DNA from: Bradyrhizobium sp. DOA9
GTDB taxonomy: Bacteria; Pseudomonadota; Alphaproteobacteria; Rhizobiales; Xanthobacteraceae
DNA: 64,000 nt
Reading direction: 5' to 3'
NCBI RefSeq assembly: GCF_000617845.2
Contig: NZ_DF820425.1
Location: 2,841,725-2,905,724, forward strand
Shown here: piece by piece, positions 7,521 to 16,704 of the stretch
How positions within the stretch are numbered: the first letter of the stretch is position 1
Layout: each line of letters begins with the position of its first letter
The notes under the pieces: generated by a model
Databases searched by the model: none
Told to the model about the DNA's origin: nothing
The model's input: only the letters and a program-made list of their open reading frames with translations
Position numbers and translations under genes: made by a program

Positions 7521-10500
7521 CTAAGGCTTCACCTCCGCCGCCTTCACCGTCTTCTTGCTCGCCCGCCAGTTCTCGAAGCGCTGCACCACGACGAAGAACG
7601 CGGGCACGAACAGCACCGCGAGGCAGGTCGAGGCCAGCATCCCTGAGAACACCGTGATGCCGATCGACTTGCGGGCGCTGGCGCCGGCGCCGGTGGCGAG
7701 CACCAGCGGCACCACGCCGAGGATGAAGGCGAACGAGGTCATCAGGATCGGGCGGAAGCGGGCGCGCGCCGCCTCGATCGCGGACTCCAGGATCGGCTTG
7801 CCGTCGCGGCCGTGCAGCTCGAGCCCGACCTCGACGATCAGGATCGCGTTCTTGGCCGACAGCGCGATCAGGAGGATCAGGCCGATCTGGCAATAGAGGT
7901 TGTTGTCGATCTTGAGCGCGGAGAGGATCAGCATCGGTCCGAGCAGCGACAGCGGCACCGCGAGGATCACCGAGATCGGCGCGTACCAGCTCTCGTACTG
8001 GCCGGCCAGCACGAGATAGACCAGCAGCATGGCGAGCCCGAACACCCAGTAGATCTGGTTCGAGACCGCCTTCTCCTGGTAGGACATCGCGGTCCATTCA
8101 TAGCCGGTGCCCGGCGGCAGCGTCTTGTCCGCGATCTCCTCCATCAGCTTCAAGGACTGCCCGGAGGAATAGCCCTGCGCCGGCAGGCCGATCACGGTCG
8201 AGGACGGATAGAGGTTGTAGAGGCTGATCAGCGACGGCCCCGTCGCCGGCGTGATCTTGGCGACGGTGCCGATCGGGATCATGTCGCCATTCGAGTTGCG
8301 CACCTGCATGTTGGCGATGTCGCGCTCGGTGACGCGGAAGGCGGGATCGGCCTGGGTGTAGACCTGGAACACGCGGCCGAACTTGTTGAACTGGTTGACA
8401 TAGGACGAGCCGAGATAGGTCGACAGCGCCGAGAACACCTGGTCGGTGGTGACGTGCAGCGTCTGGGTCTTGATCCGGTCGATCTCGACGTTGAATTGCG
8501 GCACCGAGGAGCGGAACGAGGATTGCACGCGCTGCAGCGCGCTCTGGCTCTGGGCGTTACTGACCATCGCGCCGGTGATGGCCTGCAGCTTGGCGAAATC
8601 GCTGTTGCCGTCGCGCAGCTCGACCTGCATCGAGAAGCCGGCGGCGTTGCCGATGCCCTGGATCGGCGGCGGCGGCAGCACGATGGTGCGGGCCTCCATG
8701 ATATCGGCGAGCTTGTCGTTGAGGCCATAGACCAGCGAGCGCAGATCCTCGCCGGGCCCTTTGCGCGCGTCCCAGTCCTTCAGGATGATGTAGGCGACGC
8801 CGGCATTGGCGAGGCTGGCGCTGTTGTCGAGCGCGGAGATGCCGGCGATGGTGATGACCTGCGCCACGCCGGGCGTGTCCTTGATCAGCCCGCTCGCTCT
8901 GTCGAGCACGGCCTGCGTCCGCTCCAGCGCGGCGCCGTCGGGCAGCTGCACGGCGGCGATCAGATAGCCCTGGTCCTCGATCGGCAGGAAGCCGGTCGGC
9001 ACGCGCGACAGGCCGTAGCCGCTGGCACCGATGACCAATAGCGCGAACGCGACCGAGATGGTGGCGTGCTTCACCAGAAACGTGATCAGCCGCGTGTAGC
9101 CGCGCTCGACGCGGTTGTAGACCGCGTTGAAACCGCGATAGAAGAAATTGCGTTGCTCCGGCGGCACCGCCGGCCGCAGCCACAGCGCGCATTGCGTGGG
9201 CTTCAAGGTCGCCGCGTTGATGGCGGAGAGCAGCGCGGTCGCGGCGATCACCAGCGCGAATTGCGAGTAGATGCGCCCCGTCAGTCCGGCGAGGAACGAA
9301 GCCGGCAGGAACACCGAGATCAGCACCAGCGTGATGCCGACGATCGGCGCGAACAGCTGGTCCATCGCGCGGATCGCGGCGTCGTGGCCGTTCATGCCCT
9401 GCTCGATGTTGTGGGCGGCGCCTTCGACCACGACGATGGCGTCGTCGACCACGATGCCGATCGCGAGCACGATTGCGAACAGCGTCGACATGTTGATGGT
9501 GAAGCCGAGTGCCGCCATCGCCGCGAACGCGCCGATGATGGTGACGGGCACGGTCGTCGCCGGCACCAGCATCGCGCGCCAGTCCTGCAGGAAGACGAGG
9601 ATCACGACCAGCACCAGGAGGCCGGCCTCGATCAGAGTCATGTAGACCTCGTGCACCGAGGCTTCGACGAACTTGGTGGTGTCGAACGGCGTGTCGTACT
9701 TGATGCCTTCGGGGAAGCGCTTGGCGAGCTCGGCCATCTTCTTCTCGACGGCCTGCTCGACCTGGAGCGCATTGGCGCCGGGCGACTGGAACACGCCGAT
9801 GCCGGTGGCAGGCTGCTTGTTGAGCGAGAAGATCTGGCTGTAGGTCTGCGCGCCGAGCTCGACCCAGCCGACGTCGCGCACCCGCGTGACGTCGCCGCTC
9901 GATCCCGTCTTGACGATTATGTTCTCGAACTGGCCGGCATCGTCGAGCCGTCCGTTGACGTTGAGCGTGTACTGGAACGCCTGTCCCGGCGGCGTCGGCG
10001 GTGCGCCGACCTGGCCGGCGGAGACCTGCTGGCTCTGCTGCTGGATCGCGTTGATGACGTCCTGCGGCACCAGGCCGCGTACCTGCAGCTTGTTGGGATC
10101 GAGCCAGATCCGCATCGAATACTGGCCGGCGCCGAACACAGTGACGTTGCCGACGCCCGGCAGGCGCGAGAGCTCGTCGCGGATGTTGATGGTGGCGTAG
10201 TTGCTCAAATAGAGGCTGTCGTACCGCGCATCAGGCGAGGTCAGCGTCACGAACAACAGGATCGAGGTCGACCGCTTCTGCACGGTGACGCCCTGGTTCT
10301 GCACGGCTTGCGGCAATTGCGACAATGCGCTGGAGACGCGGTTCTGCACCAGCACCTGCGCGAAGTTGAGGTCGGTGCCGATCTTGAAGGTGACCGTCAA
10401 CGTGTAGGTGCCGTCGGAGCCGCTGTAGGACTGCATGTACAGCATGTCCTCGACGCCGTTGACCTGCTGCTCGATCGGCAGCGCCACGGTGTCGATCACG

Positions 10501-10670
10501 GTCTTGGCGCTGGCGCCCGGATAGCGCGTGGTGACCTGCACGGTCGGCGGCACCACGTCAGGGTATTGCGCGATGGCGAGATTGAACAGCGCGACGCCGC
10601 CGATCAGGATCATCAGGAGCGCGATGACGTTGGAGAGGACCGGCCGCTCGATGAAGAACTTTGAGATCAT
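7521..10670 (-). CDS. RND multidrug efflux permease (HAE1 type)
   Basis: A 1049-residue inner-membrane pump subunit of the AcrB/MexB type that exports hydrophobic drugs by proton antiport. The N-terminus MISKFFIERPVLSNVIAL is diagnostic, the TM4 proton-relay pair is present as GIVVDDAIVVVE, and both large periplasmic loops and the late GLILLIALSAKNAILIVE segment are intact. It starts 12 bases after the adaptor gene, forming an adaptor-permease operon. No outer-membrane channel gene or TetR-type repressor is adjacent, so the channel is probably supplied from elsewhere. Confidence 0.96.
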   Translation of the reverse strand: MISKFFIERPVLSNVIALLMILIGGVALFNLAIAQYPDVVPPTVQVTTRYPGASAKTVIDTVALPIEQQVNGVEDMLYMQSYSGSDGTYTLTVTFKIGTDLNFAQVLVQNRVSSALSQLPQAVQNQGVTVQKRSTSILLFVTLTSPDARYDSLYLSNYATINIRDELSRLPGVGNVTVFGAGQYSMRIWLDPNKLQVRGLVPQDVINAIQQQSQQVSAGQVGAPPTPPGQAFQYTLNVNGRLDDAGQFENIIVKTGSSGDVTRVRDVGWVELGAQTYSQIFSLNKQPATGIGVFQSPGANALQVEQAVEKKMAELAKRFPEGIKYDTPFDTTKFVEASVHEVYMTLIEAGLLVLVVILVFLQDWRAMLVPATTVPVTIIGAFAAMAALGFTINMSTLFAIVLAIGIVVDDAIVVVEGAAHNIEQGMNGHDAAIRAMDQLFAPIVGITLVLISVFLPASFLAGLTGRIYSQFALVIAATALLSAINAATLKPTQCALWLRPAVPPEQRNFFYRGFNAVYNRVERGYTRLITFLVKHATISVAFALLVIGASGYGLSRVPTGFLPIEDQGYLIAAVQLPDGAALERTQAVLDRASGLIKDTPGVAQVITIAGISALDNSASLANAGVAYIILKDWDARKGPGEDLRSLVYGLNDKLADIMEARTIVLPPPPIQGIGNAAGFSMQVELRDGNSDFAKLQAITGAMVSNAQSQSALQRVQSSFRSSVPQFNVEIDRIKTQTLHVTTDQVFSALSTYLGSSYVNQFNKFGRVFQVYTQADPAFRVTERDIANMQVRNSNGDMIPIGTVAKITPATGPSLISLYNLYPSSTVIGLPAQGYSSGQSLKLMEEIADKTLPPGTGYEWTAMSYQEKAVSNQIYWVFGLAMLLVYLVLAGQYESWYAPISVILAVPLSLLGPMLILSALKIDNNLYCQIGLILLIALSAKNAILIVEVGLELHGRDGKPILESAIEAARARFRPILMTSFAFILGVVPLVLATGAGASARKSIGITVFSGMLASTCLAVLFVPAFFVVVQRFENWRASKKTVKAAEVKP

Positions 10671-10682
10671 GGCTGGCCGCCC

Positions 10683-11876
10683 CTACTTGCTCGAGGCCTG
10701 CGACTGCTCGATCTTCGTCATCTGCGGATCGATCTTCTGGCCCGGGATGACGCGCAACAGCCCCGCGGTCACGACGCGGTCCTCCGGCTTCAGGCCGCTT
10801 TCGATCACGCGCAGCCCGTTGTCGACCGGGCCGATCTGCACCTTGCGCTGCTCGACGACGTTGTCGCTGTTGACCACCAGCAGATAACGGCCGCCCTGGT
10901 CGCTCCCGAGCGCGGTGTCGGGAACGAGGAGCGCGCTCTTCTCCTGGTCGAAGGGCACGCGGACGCGGACGAAATAGCCGGGCAGCAGCACCCGCTTGTC
11001 GTTGGGGACGAGGCCGCGCACCGCCAGCGTGCCGGTCGATTGATTGAGGGTCGGCGAGACGTAGTCGAGCTTGCCCTCATGCGGATAGCCGGTCTCGGTC
11101 TGCAGCCCCACTTGAATCGGGAATTGCTTCATATCCGTGGGCGTCAGTCCGCGGCGGGCCGCCTCGGCGCGGATGCGCAGCACGTCCTGCTCGTTGACGG
11201 TGAAGTTCACATAGATCGGGTCCATCGCGACGATGGTGGCGAGCTGGGTCGGCGAGGAGACGCCGACCAGTTCGCCGACCGAGACCATGTGCGCGCTGAC
11301 GACGCCGTCGAACGGCGCGGTCACCCTGGTGTAGCCGTAATTGACCTCCGCCAGCCTCGTATTGACCTGGGCCTGCTGGAGGTTGGCCTGAGCGTTGTCA
11401 CGGGTCGATGTCGAGGTGTCGAGGGTGGACTGCGAGACCGCCTGGCGCTGCACGAGCTCGACCTGCCGCTTGTAATCGGCTTCGGTCTGCTTGACCGTGG
11501 CTTGCGCGCCGACCTCCGCGGCCTTCGCCTGCTCGACCTTGAGCTTGTAGGTCTCAGGCTCGATCGTGAACAGCTGGGTGCCCTGCTTGACGAACGTGCC
11601 GTCCTGATAGTCGATCGTTTGCAGAAAGCCCTGCACGCGCGCGACGAGATCGACGCTCTTGATCGGCGCCGTGTTGCCGGTGGCCTCGACGTAGCGCGTC
11701 ACCGGGCGCTGCACCGGCGTCGCGACGTCCACCTTGGGCGGCGGCGGCGCCACGAACGTGTTCTTGTCCTCGCAGCCGGCGAGCATGATCACGGCGGTCG
11801 CGGCGGAAAGGACCTGCCCGATACGCGTCCACGCTTCTTTGCGTCGTGCGGGAGAGGTGGGATTCGCGCGCGTCAT
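10683..11876 (-). CDS. RND efflux periplasmic adaptor lipoprotein
   Basis: A 397-residue membrane-fusion protein that bridges the RND pump and an outer-membrane channel. An ATG at 11876 with a GGGGA ribosome site is preferred over a longer frame start at 11960, because it puts a lipoprotein signal at the N-terminus ending in the lipobox LAGC. The barrel-sandwich, alpha-hairpin (QTEADYKRQVELVQRQAVSQ) and beta-barrel order fits AcrA/MexA. The pump gene follows after 12 bases. Confidence 0.93.
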   Translation of the reverse strand: MTRANPTSPARRKEAWTRIGQVLSAATAVIMLAGCEDKNTFVAPPPPKVDVATPVQRPVTRYVEATGNTAPIKSVDLVARVQGFLQTIDYQDGTFVKQGTQLFTIEPETYKLKVEQAKAAEVGAQATVKQTEADYKRQVELVQRQAVSQSTLDTSTSTRDNAQANLQQAQVNTRLAEVNYGYTRVTAPFDGVVSAHMVSVGELVGVSSPTQLATIVAMDPIYVNFTVNEQDVLRIRAEAARRGLTPTDMKQFPIQVGLQTETGYPHEGKLDYVSPTLNQSTGTLAVRGLVPNDKRVLLPGYFVRVRVPFDQEKSALLVPDTALGSDQGGRYLLVVNSDNVVEQRKVQIGPVDNGLRVIESGLKPEDRVVTAGLLRVIPGQKIDPQMTKIEQSQASSK

Positions 11877-12073
11877 TCGGTGGTCCCCGATTGCTGTCGG
11901 TCGGTGCGGCAGGCTACCAACAAATGCGCGGCCGCGAAACACCATAGCCATGGCGGTCACAGGTCTTGCACTGCAAACGGCGGCGTGCCCTTTGGCAGAT
12001 TTATTTACGACAAATCGCTTTTATCTGTCGGAACGATTCGCCGATCCGGACGGAGTAATGGTCCCGGCGGGTG

Positions 12074-12148
12074 CGGAGCGAAGCAATCCGGAATCGTTCC
12101 GCGGTGGAAGCCTGGATTGCCTCGTCGCAAGGGCTCCTCGCAATGACG
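12074..12148. repeat. Family A palindromic repeat, copy 5 (left end lost)
   Basis: This copy keeps GGAGCGAAGCAATCCGG, GCCTGGATTGCCTCGTCGC and CTCCTCGCAATGACG but lacks the usual CGTCATTGCGAG at its left end. The gene-free stretch 11877-12276 consists of the RND promoter side (11877-12073, nothing else recognised), this copy and copy 6. Confidence 0.8.
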
Positions 12149-12179
12149 GCGGAGGGGTGCAAGGGCGCGCCGCGCGCTC

Positions 12180-12250
12180 CGTCATTGCGAGCGAAGCGAA
12201 GCAATCCAGAGTCTGTCCGCGGGGGCACTCTGGGTCGCTTGCCCGCAAAG
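12180..12250. repeat. Family A palindromic repeat, copy 6 (right end decayed)
   Basis: It begins with a good left end (CGTCATTGCGAGCGAAGCG, AAGCAATCCAGAG), but the right half has drifted to CTCTGGGTCGCTTGCCCGCA and has no CAATGAC terminus. It lies 27 bases beyond the stop of the secreted protein gene at 12277. Confidence 0.75.
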
Positions 12251-12276
12251 CCTTGGCGCGGCGTTCGACCGCCTCC

Positions 12277-13362
12277 TCAGCGGCCCCTGATCTCCGCGTA
12301 TTTCGCCATCGCCTTCTCGAACTTGCGGTTGAACAGCCACATCGCAGCGAGGATCTCGCGGTAGCTTGCCGAGGTTTTCGCCCGGTCGGCCCGTCCGAAG
12401 GCAAAGATGCTGTTGTTGCGCAGGTGCTTCATGATCGTGGGGCTGGAAACCCCATAGTTCAGGAGATCGCCGGATTTGAGCGCCGACCGCGTCGGGGTGG
12501 GAACGATCTGGATCAGCTCGAACAGCTTCATCTGGTCGATCGGGTCGGGCAGCGTCTTCACGATTTTCGGGATCTCACGAAACAGATCGGCGTGCGCGTT
12601 CATCAGGCCGTTGCGCACATTGGTCCAGTGGTTGAAGCGGTGGTCGGTGCCGCGGGCGCGGGCCTCCTCCTTGTCGTCGCGCGCGCCGAGGTGCGGATCG
12701 ATCGCGGCGATGTCGCTCTTGATGGCCTCCCATTTCTTGCGGCCGTTGCGGTCTTCGGAGGGGCCGGTCTGGAAGCTGCCCATATAGGTGTTCGAACGTG
12801 CATTGCGGACATTCTGCTTGCCGTTGGTCTCTGCAAAGAACAGCCCGAGGCTGATCCGCCCGGCAGCTTCGGCATGTTCGCCGGCGAGCCCCTTGGCGCG
12901 CGCAATCGCGACGGCAAGATCGACGACGTCCTTGAACGGCGTCGGCGAGCTCTGCGCGCCGGCCGGCGGCGCCTCCATGAGGTCGAACAGGCTGCCATAT
13001 TCGTCGATCAGCGGCTCGATCTCGGCGTCGAAATAGGCTGGAGGAATCTCGAACTTGTTCGGCCGGCCGATCCGCGACGGCATGACGTCGGTGAGGTCCT
13101 TGTAGCTGCTGATGACACCGACCCGCGCGAGATAAAGCGCCTGTCCCGGCAGGTTCGGTAGCGGCTCCTTCGCCTCGATCTGGCGCCGCCGCTCGGCAAG
13201 GATGGATTTGAAATCGCCGAGCGCGCGCTCGTAAGCCGCGAGCGCCTCGGATTGCTGTGGCGTCGGCGCCGCCTTCTGCGCTAGCGTGGGCGCCGCGACG
13301 AAGAAGGCGACAGCCGCGAGGGCCGCGGCGGCAAGTCGTCTCGATCCCAACACCGATCCCAT
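12277..13362 (-). CDS. Secreted protein of unknown function, possible lysozyme-like core
   Basis: A 361-residue protein with a clear signal peptide (LAAAALAAVAFFVAAPTLAQ), so it is periplasmic or secreted. I do not recognise the family. Around residues 178-200, Glu178 is followed by NARSNTYMGSFQTG, which has the spacing of the Glu ... A-x-S ... G-x-x-Q core of lytic transglycosylases. That makes a cell-wall hydrolase possible but unproven. The rest is charged and helical. It stands alone between repeats and the FMO-like gene transcribed in the same direction. Confidence 0.75.
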   Translation of the reverse strand: MGSVLGSRRLAAAALAAVAFFVAAPTLAQKAAPTPQQSEALAAYERALGDFKSILAERRRQIEAKEPLPNLPGQALYLARVGVISSYKDLTDVMPSRIGRPNKFEIPPAYFDAEIEPLIDEYGSLFDLMEAPPAGAQSSPTPFKDVVDLAVAIARAKGLAGEHAEAAGRISLGLFFAETNGKQNVRNARSNTYMGSFQTGPSEDRNGRKKWEAIKSDIAAIDPHLGARDDKEEARARGTDHRFNHWTNVRNGLMNAHADLFREIPKIVKTLPDPIDQMKLFELIQIVPTPTRSALKSGDLLNYGVSSPTIMKHLRNNSIFAFGRADRAKTSASYREILAAMWLFNRKFEKAMAKYAEIRGR

Positions 13363-13444
13363 GACCGATCCTATGGCTGGTTCCCGTCGATTCGATGGCC
13401 AGCAAGATCGTAAACGTCAGGGGCGAGCCGCCGCAATTCTCCTC

Positions 13445-14935
13445 TCACGCCGCCCGGTAGTCCGGCGCTGTCGCCAGGAACTTGGCGTAGGCATCCGCAT
13501 CCGGCGGCTGGAAGCGGCCCGCGAGTCCGCCGCGTTTCTGCTGCTTCGCGCCGATGTCGGCCATCAGCTCGTCGAAATGGCGGTAGTGATAGGGCGCGAC
13601 GCACAGTCCGCCATAGACGCCCGCGGCCGGCCGCTCGACGCGCTTGAAGTGCAGCATCATCTCGATGTTGTCGCGCATCGCCTGCGCCGTCGGCTGTTTG
13701 GCGAGCTGGCCGTCGGCATAACGCACCAGCCAGTTGGCGGCGAGGTCGGCGCAGAGCACGGTGCAGAACGAGGAGTTGAAGCCGACGAAGCCGAGCTCCG
13801 GCAGATCAGGGTTGGCGATCAGGCGATAGAGCCGGTACTGCCCGTCGGCATCAACCAGCTTCTGCCTGTAAGCCTCGGGCAGGAACGGCACGCCGAGCTT
13901 GTAGCCGATCGCGAGCACCGCGACGTCGGCGCCCACGCGCTCGCCGCCGCTCATCACGATGCTGTCGCCCTCATAATGGTCGAACGTGCCGAACACCGCC
14001 TTGATGCGGCCGTCGGCGACCATCGGATAGAAGCCCGGCGTAGCGATCGGCACCGAGCAGTTGACGCCGTCCTCGATCCGCTCCTTCGGCACCATGTTGC
14101 AGCGGCCGAGCTTGAGCTGTGCCTTCAAGAGGCTCTCCAGCCCGCGCCAGTTGGCCCAGACCAGCGGCGCGGCCATGCGGTGCGCGAGCCGTCCCATCGC
14201 ACCGATGCCCCAGCCCGGAAACATCTCCTCCTGCGCACGGATGTAGAGGATGCGCTTGAAGTTCACGAGACCGCCGATGAAATAGGGAATGCGCCAGACC
14301 GGCTCGCGCATCACGATCGTGACCTCGCGTGCACCCGACTTCACCGCGTTCACGGCGATGTCGGTTGCGGACTTCGAGCCGCCGAGCACGACGACGCGGC
14401 GTCCCTTCGCCAATGTCGGATCGCCGTATTTCGACGAGTGCAGGATCTGGCCGCCCTGCGCCAGAAAGCCGTCCTCGCCGGGGCAATGCAGCTCGCGCGG
14501 CTCGTTGAACTGCCCGGTGCAGACCGCGACGAAATCGAAATCCTCGTCCGTGGTCGTGCCGTTCTTGTCCTTCAAGGCGAGCGTCCATCCCGGCCTGCCG
14601 TCGGCACGGCGCGCCATGCCGGCGACCTCGGTGTTGAGCCGCAGCATGCGGTCGAGGCCGAAGCTCCTGGCGTAGTCGGCGAGATAGGCATGGACCTGCG
14701 GCCCGGTCGGCCATTCCGGATAGCCTTGCGGCATGGCGCGGTCGGTGTAGCGGTAGAGCTCTTTCGGGCTCTGGGTCTGCACCTCGGGGTAGGAGCGCGC
14801 CGGCTCCCAGACGCCGCCGAGATCCGAGCTGCGCTCGACGATGGTGACGCGGTGGCCTCGGGCGGAGAATGCTTTCGCGGCGGCAAGGCCGGAGACGCCG
14901 GCGCCGATCACGCAGACATGTTTTGGGCTGACCAT
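13445..14935 (-). CDS. FMO-like flavin-dependent oxidoreductase
   Basis: A 496-residue FAD/NAD(P)H enzyme resembling flavin-containing monooxygenases. The N-terminal FAD site is VCVIGAGVSGLAAAKAF, a second Rossmann motif GRRVVVLGGSKSATDIAVNA binds NADPH, and ATG-type VLAIGYKLG closes the fold. The canonical FxGxxxHxxxY fingerprint appears only loosely (QGGQILHSSKY). ATG 14935 is preferred to an upstream TTG at 14959, which has no ribosome site. It follows a cupin gene in the same direction after 96 bases, and the pair diverges from an AraC regulator. The substrate is unknown. Confidence 0.85.
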   Translation of the reverse strand: MVSPKHVCVIGAGVSGLAAAKAFSARGHRVTIVERSSDLGGVWEPARSYPEVQTQSPKELYRYTDRAMPQGYPEWPTGPQVHAYLADYARSFGLDRMLRLNTEVAGMARRADGRPGWTLALKDKNGTTTDEDFDFVAVCTGQFNEPRELHCPGEDGFLAQGGQILHSSKYGDPTLAKGRRVVVLGGSKSATDIAVNAVKSGAREVTIVMREPVWRIPYFIGGLVNFKRILYIRAQEEMFPGWGIGAMGRLAHRMAAPLVWANWRGLESLLKAQLKLGRCNMVPKERIEDGVNCSVPIATPGFYPMVADGRIKAVFGTFDHYEGDSIVMSGGERVGADVAVLAIGYKLGVPFLPEAYRQKLVDADGQYRLYRLIANPDLPELGFVGFNSSFCTVLCADLAANWLVRYADGQLAKQPTAQAMRDNIEMMLHFKRVERPAAGVYGGLCVAPYHYRHFDELMADIGAKQQKRGGLAGRFQPPDADAYAKFLATAPDYRAA

Positions 14936-15031
14936 GGGATTGCTCGATGTTTGGCGCAAGCGGCCGCGTTCGGCCGCAACGCGCGGCCGTCCGGACCTGC
15001 AAGCAAATGGAGGTGGAAGAAAGGCGACCGC

Positions 15032-15481
15032 CTAGTCGTTGGCCTCGGGCGGCAGGAAGTCGACCTCATGCAGTGCCGAGATGCGCACGACCTCGGCCGG
15101 ATCGGTCAGATTGTGCAGCTGGTTGAACAGCGCCTCCAACTTCTGCATCGGCGAGACCCAGAACAGCGCCCGGCACGGCTTGTCGGACTTGTTGAAATAT
15201 CCGTGAGGAATGCCGCGCGGCATGCGAACGAGGTCGCCGGCGTGGGCCTTGACCCATTGACCGTCGAGCTTGAGATCGAGCGTGCCCTCCTGCACCAGGA
15301 TGAACTCGTCCTGGGTCGGATGGACGTGCACCGGCACGAACTGGCCGGGATCGCTGTTGGTCTCGAACGCGAAGGTGGAATCGGTGACGGCCTTGGGGAA
15401 ATAGACCTGACCAAGGATGTTCCAGCTCTTGCCGCCATAGCCTGTGCCGTTCGCGGTAATGCCTTTTTCGAGTGCAGTCAT
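15032..15481 (-). CDS. Cupin domain protein
   Basis: A 149-residue single-domain cupin. The metal-binding motif 1 is visible as PVHVHPTQDEFILVQEG (two His and a Glu) and motif 2 as MPRGIPHGYFNKS. Such proteins bind a metal and act as small dioxygenases, isomerases or sugar-binding sensors. It heads an operon with the downstream FMO-like gene, so both probably process the same aromatic or terpenoid-type substrate, which is an inference. It diverges from the AraC gene at 15670. Confidence 0.85.
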   Translation of the reverse strand: MTALEKGITANGTGYGGKSWNILGQVYFPKAVTDSTFAFETNSDPGQFVPVHVHPTQDEFILVQEGTLDLKLDGQWVKAHAGDLVRMPRGIPHGYFNKSDKPCRALFWVSPMQKLEALFNQLHNLTDPAEVVRISALHEVDFLPPEAND

Positions 15482-15669
15482 GGCTTGCTCCTCATGGATT
15501 CCGGCAGGGACGGAGCATCGGCCGGGGATGGGCCGCCTGTCTATCCGCTAAACGAATCCGGATGAACCTATTGCCATGCAGCACGACGAATTTGCGAGCT
15601 ACGGCCCTTTTCGCCCCCGCGGAACTATTATAGGCTTAAAGGAATTCCGGGCGCGAAGCATGGTCGACG
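15482..15669. promoter_or_regulatory. Divergent control region between cupin-FMO and AraC genes
   Basis: This 188-base interval holds the promoters of both units. It contains a GGAGCAAG-type ribosome site for the cupin gene at its left end and an AT-richer ACTATTATAGGCTTAAAGGA stretch at about 15624-15643 that could be a minus-10 region for the AraC gene. No operator could be fixed by eye. Confidence 0.4.
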
Positions 15670-16695
15670 ATGTCCGCAGCCGAGCTGGAAATGAGCGCAA
15701 CAGCCTCTGCAGCCGAACGGCTCGCGGCCTTCGCCCGCGTCACCACGGATGACGTCGACGAGGCGGCCGAAGAGATCGGGCGGATCTTCTGCCCGCATGA
15801 TCTCAAGCCGACGCAGGCGCGGGCGGCTGGCTTCTCGGCCCGGCACAATTGCGCTGATTTCGACGGCTTTTCCATCAACTACGTCGCCTATGGCGGATCG
15901 GTCGGCATCGATCCGGGCTGCCTCGAGCGCTTCTTCCTGGTGCAGGTGCCGCTCGCTGGGAGCGCCCGCATTCGTGCCGGTCATCGCGAGCTCGATGCGG
16001 TCCCGGGACGGACGGCGTCGCTGCTGTCGCCGACGATTCCGACCCGGATGATGTGGCGCGATTGCGCGCAGGCGATCCTGCTGCTCGACCGCCGCATGGT
16101 CGAGCAGCGCGCCGCTTCCTTGTCGGGCAGGGCGGCAGGCAGGGTCGAGTTCGATCCGGTGATCGCGCTGGATGCGCCGTCCGGGCGCGCCCTGCAGACG
16201 AGGCTCACCGAACTGATGACGCTCGCCGAGCGTCTCGGACCATTAGGCCGGCTGTCGCCGGTCGCGATGGCCGATTGGCGCGAAGCGCTGCTCGATCATC
16301 TCCTCAACGGGCAGCGGCATGGCCTGTCGGATGCGATTGAAACGTTCTCGGGGCAGGCCGAGCGTTTGCCGCGCGCCCTCCGCGCCGCGCGCGATCACCT
16401 TGCCGACAATGCCGGCGAGCCGCTCGACCTCGCACAGCTCGCCTGCGCATCCGGCATCGGCATCCGCGCGCTGCAGCTCGGCTTCCGCCGTCACTTCGGC
16501 GTGTCGATCTCGCAGATGCTGCTCGACATGCGCCTCGCCGGCCTCAATGCGCGCCTCGCGCAGGCCGCACCCGATGCCTCCATCACCGAGATTGCCTTCG
16601 ATCTCGGCTTCACCCATCTCGGCCGCATGGCCGGCGCCTATCGCGAAAAATTCGGCGAGACGCCATCGGCCACGCTGCGGCGAAGGATGAGCTAG
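15670..16695 (+). CDS. AraC family transcriptional regulator
   Basis: A 341-residue regulator with an N-terminal AraC-binding-like sensor (residues about 40-210; FSINYVAYGGSVGIDPG, FFLVQVPLAG) and a C-terminal double HTH (LAQLACASGIGIRALQLGF; ITEIAFDLGFTHLGRMAGAY) ending in REKFGETPSATLRRR. This architecture is common for activators of aromatic or catechol-type catabolic genes. It diverges from the cupin-FMO pair, its likely target. Its stop lies 9 bases before the convergent histidine kinase stop. Confidence 0.9.
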   Translation: MSAAELEMSATASAAERLAAFARVTTDDVDEAAEEIGRIFCPHDLKPTQARAAGFSARHNCADFDGFSINYVAYGGSVGIDPGCLERFFLVQVPLAGSARIRAGHRELDAVPGRTASLLSPTIPTRMMWRDCAQAILLLDRRMVEQRAASLSGRAAGRVEFDPVIALDAPSGRALQTRLTELMTLAERLGPLGRLSPVAMADWREALLDHLLNGQRHGLSDAIETFSGQAERLPRALRAARDHLADNAGEPLDLAQLACASGIGIRALQLGFRRHFGVSISQMLLDMRLAGLNARLAQAAPDASITEIAFDLGFTHLGRMAGAYREKFGETPSATLRRRMS

Positions 16696-16704
16696 CGCGG
16701 CCGC

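Noticed and set aside
10671..10682. A missing outer-membrane channel gene hidden next to the RND genes
   Set aside because: Only 12 bases lie between adaptor and pump, and both flanks are repeat or unrelated DNA, so no channel gene is present here.
13286..15565. A 759-residue open frame on the plus strand, antisense to the FMO-like and cupin genes
   Set aside because: It is His/Arg/Asp-rich nonsense of the kind generated opposite high-GC genes, and the minus-strand genes have clear motifs.
16243..16617. A minus-strand frame of 124 residues within the AraC gene at 15670
   Set aside because: Antisense to a clear double HTH; no start signal.
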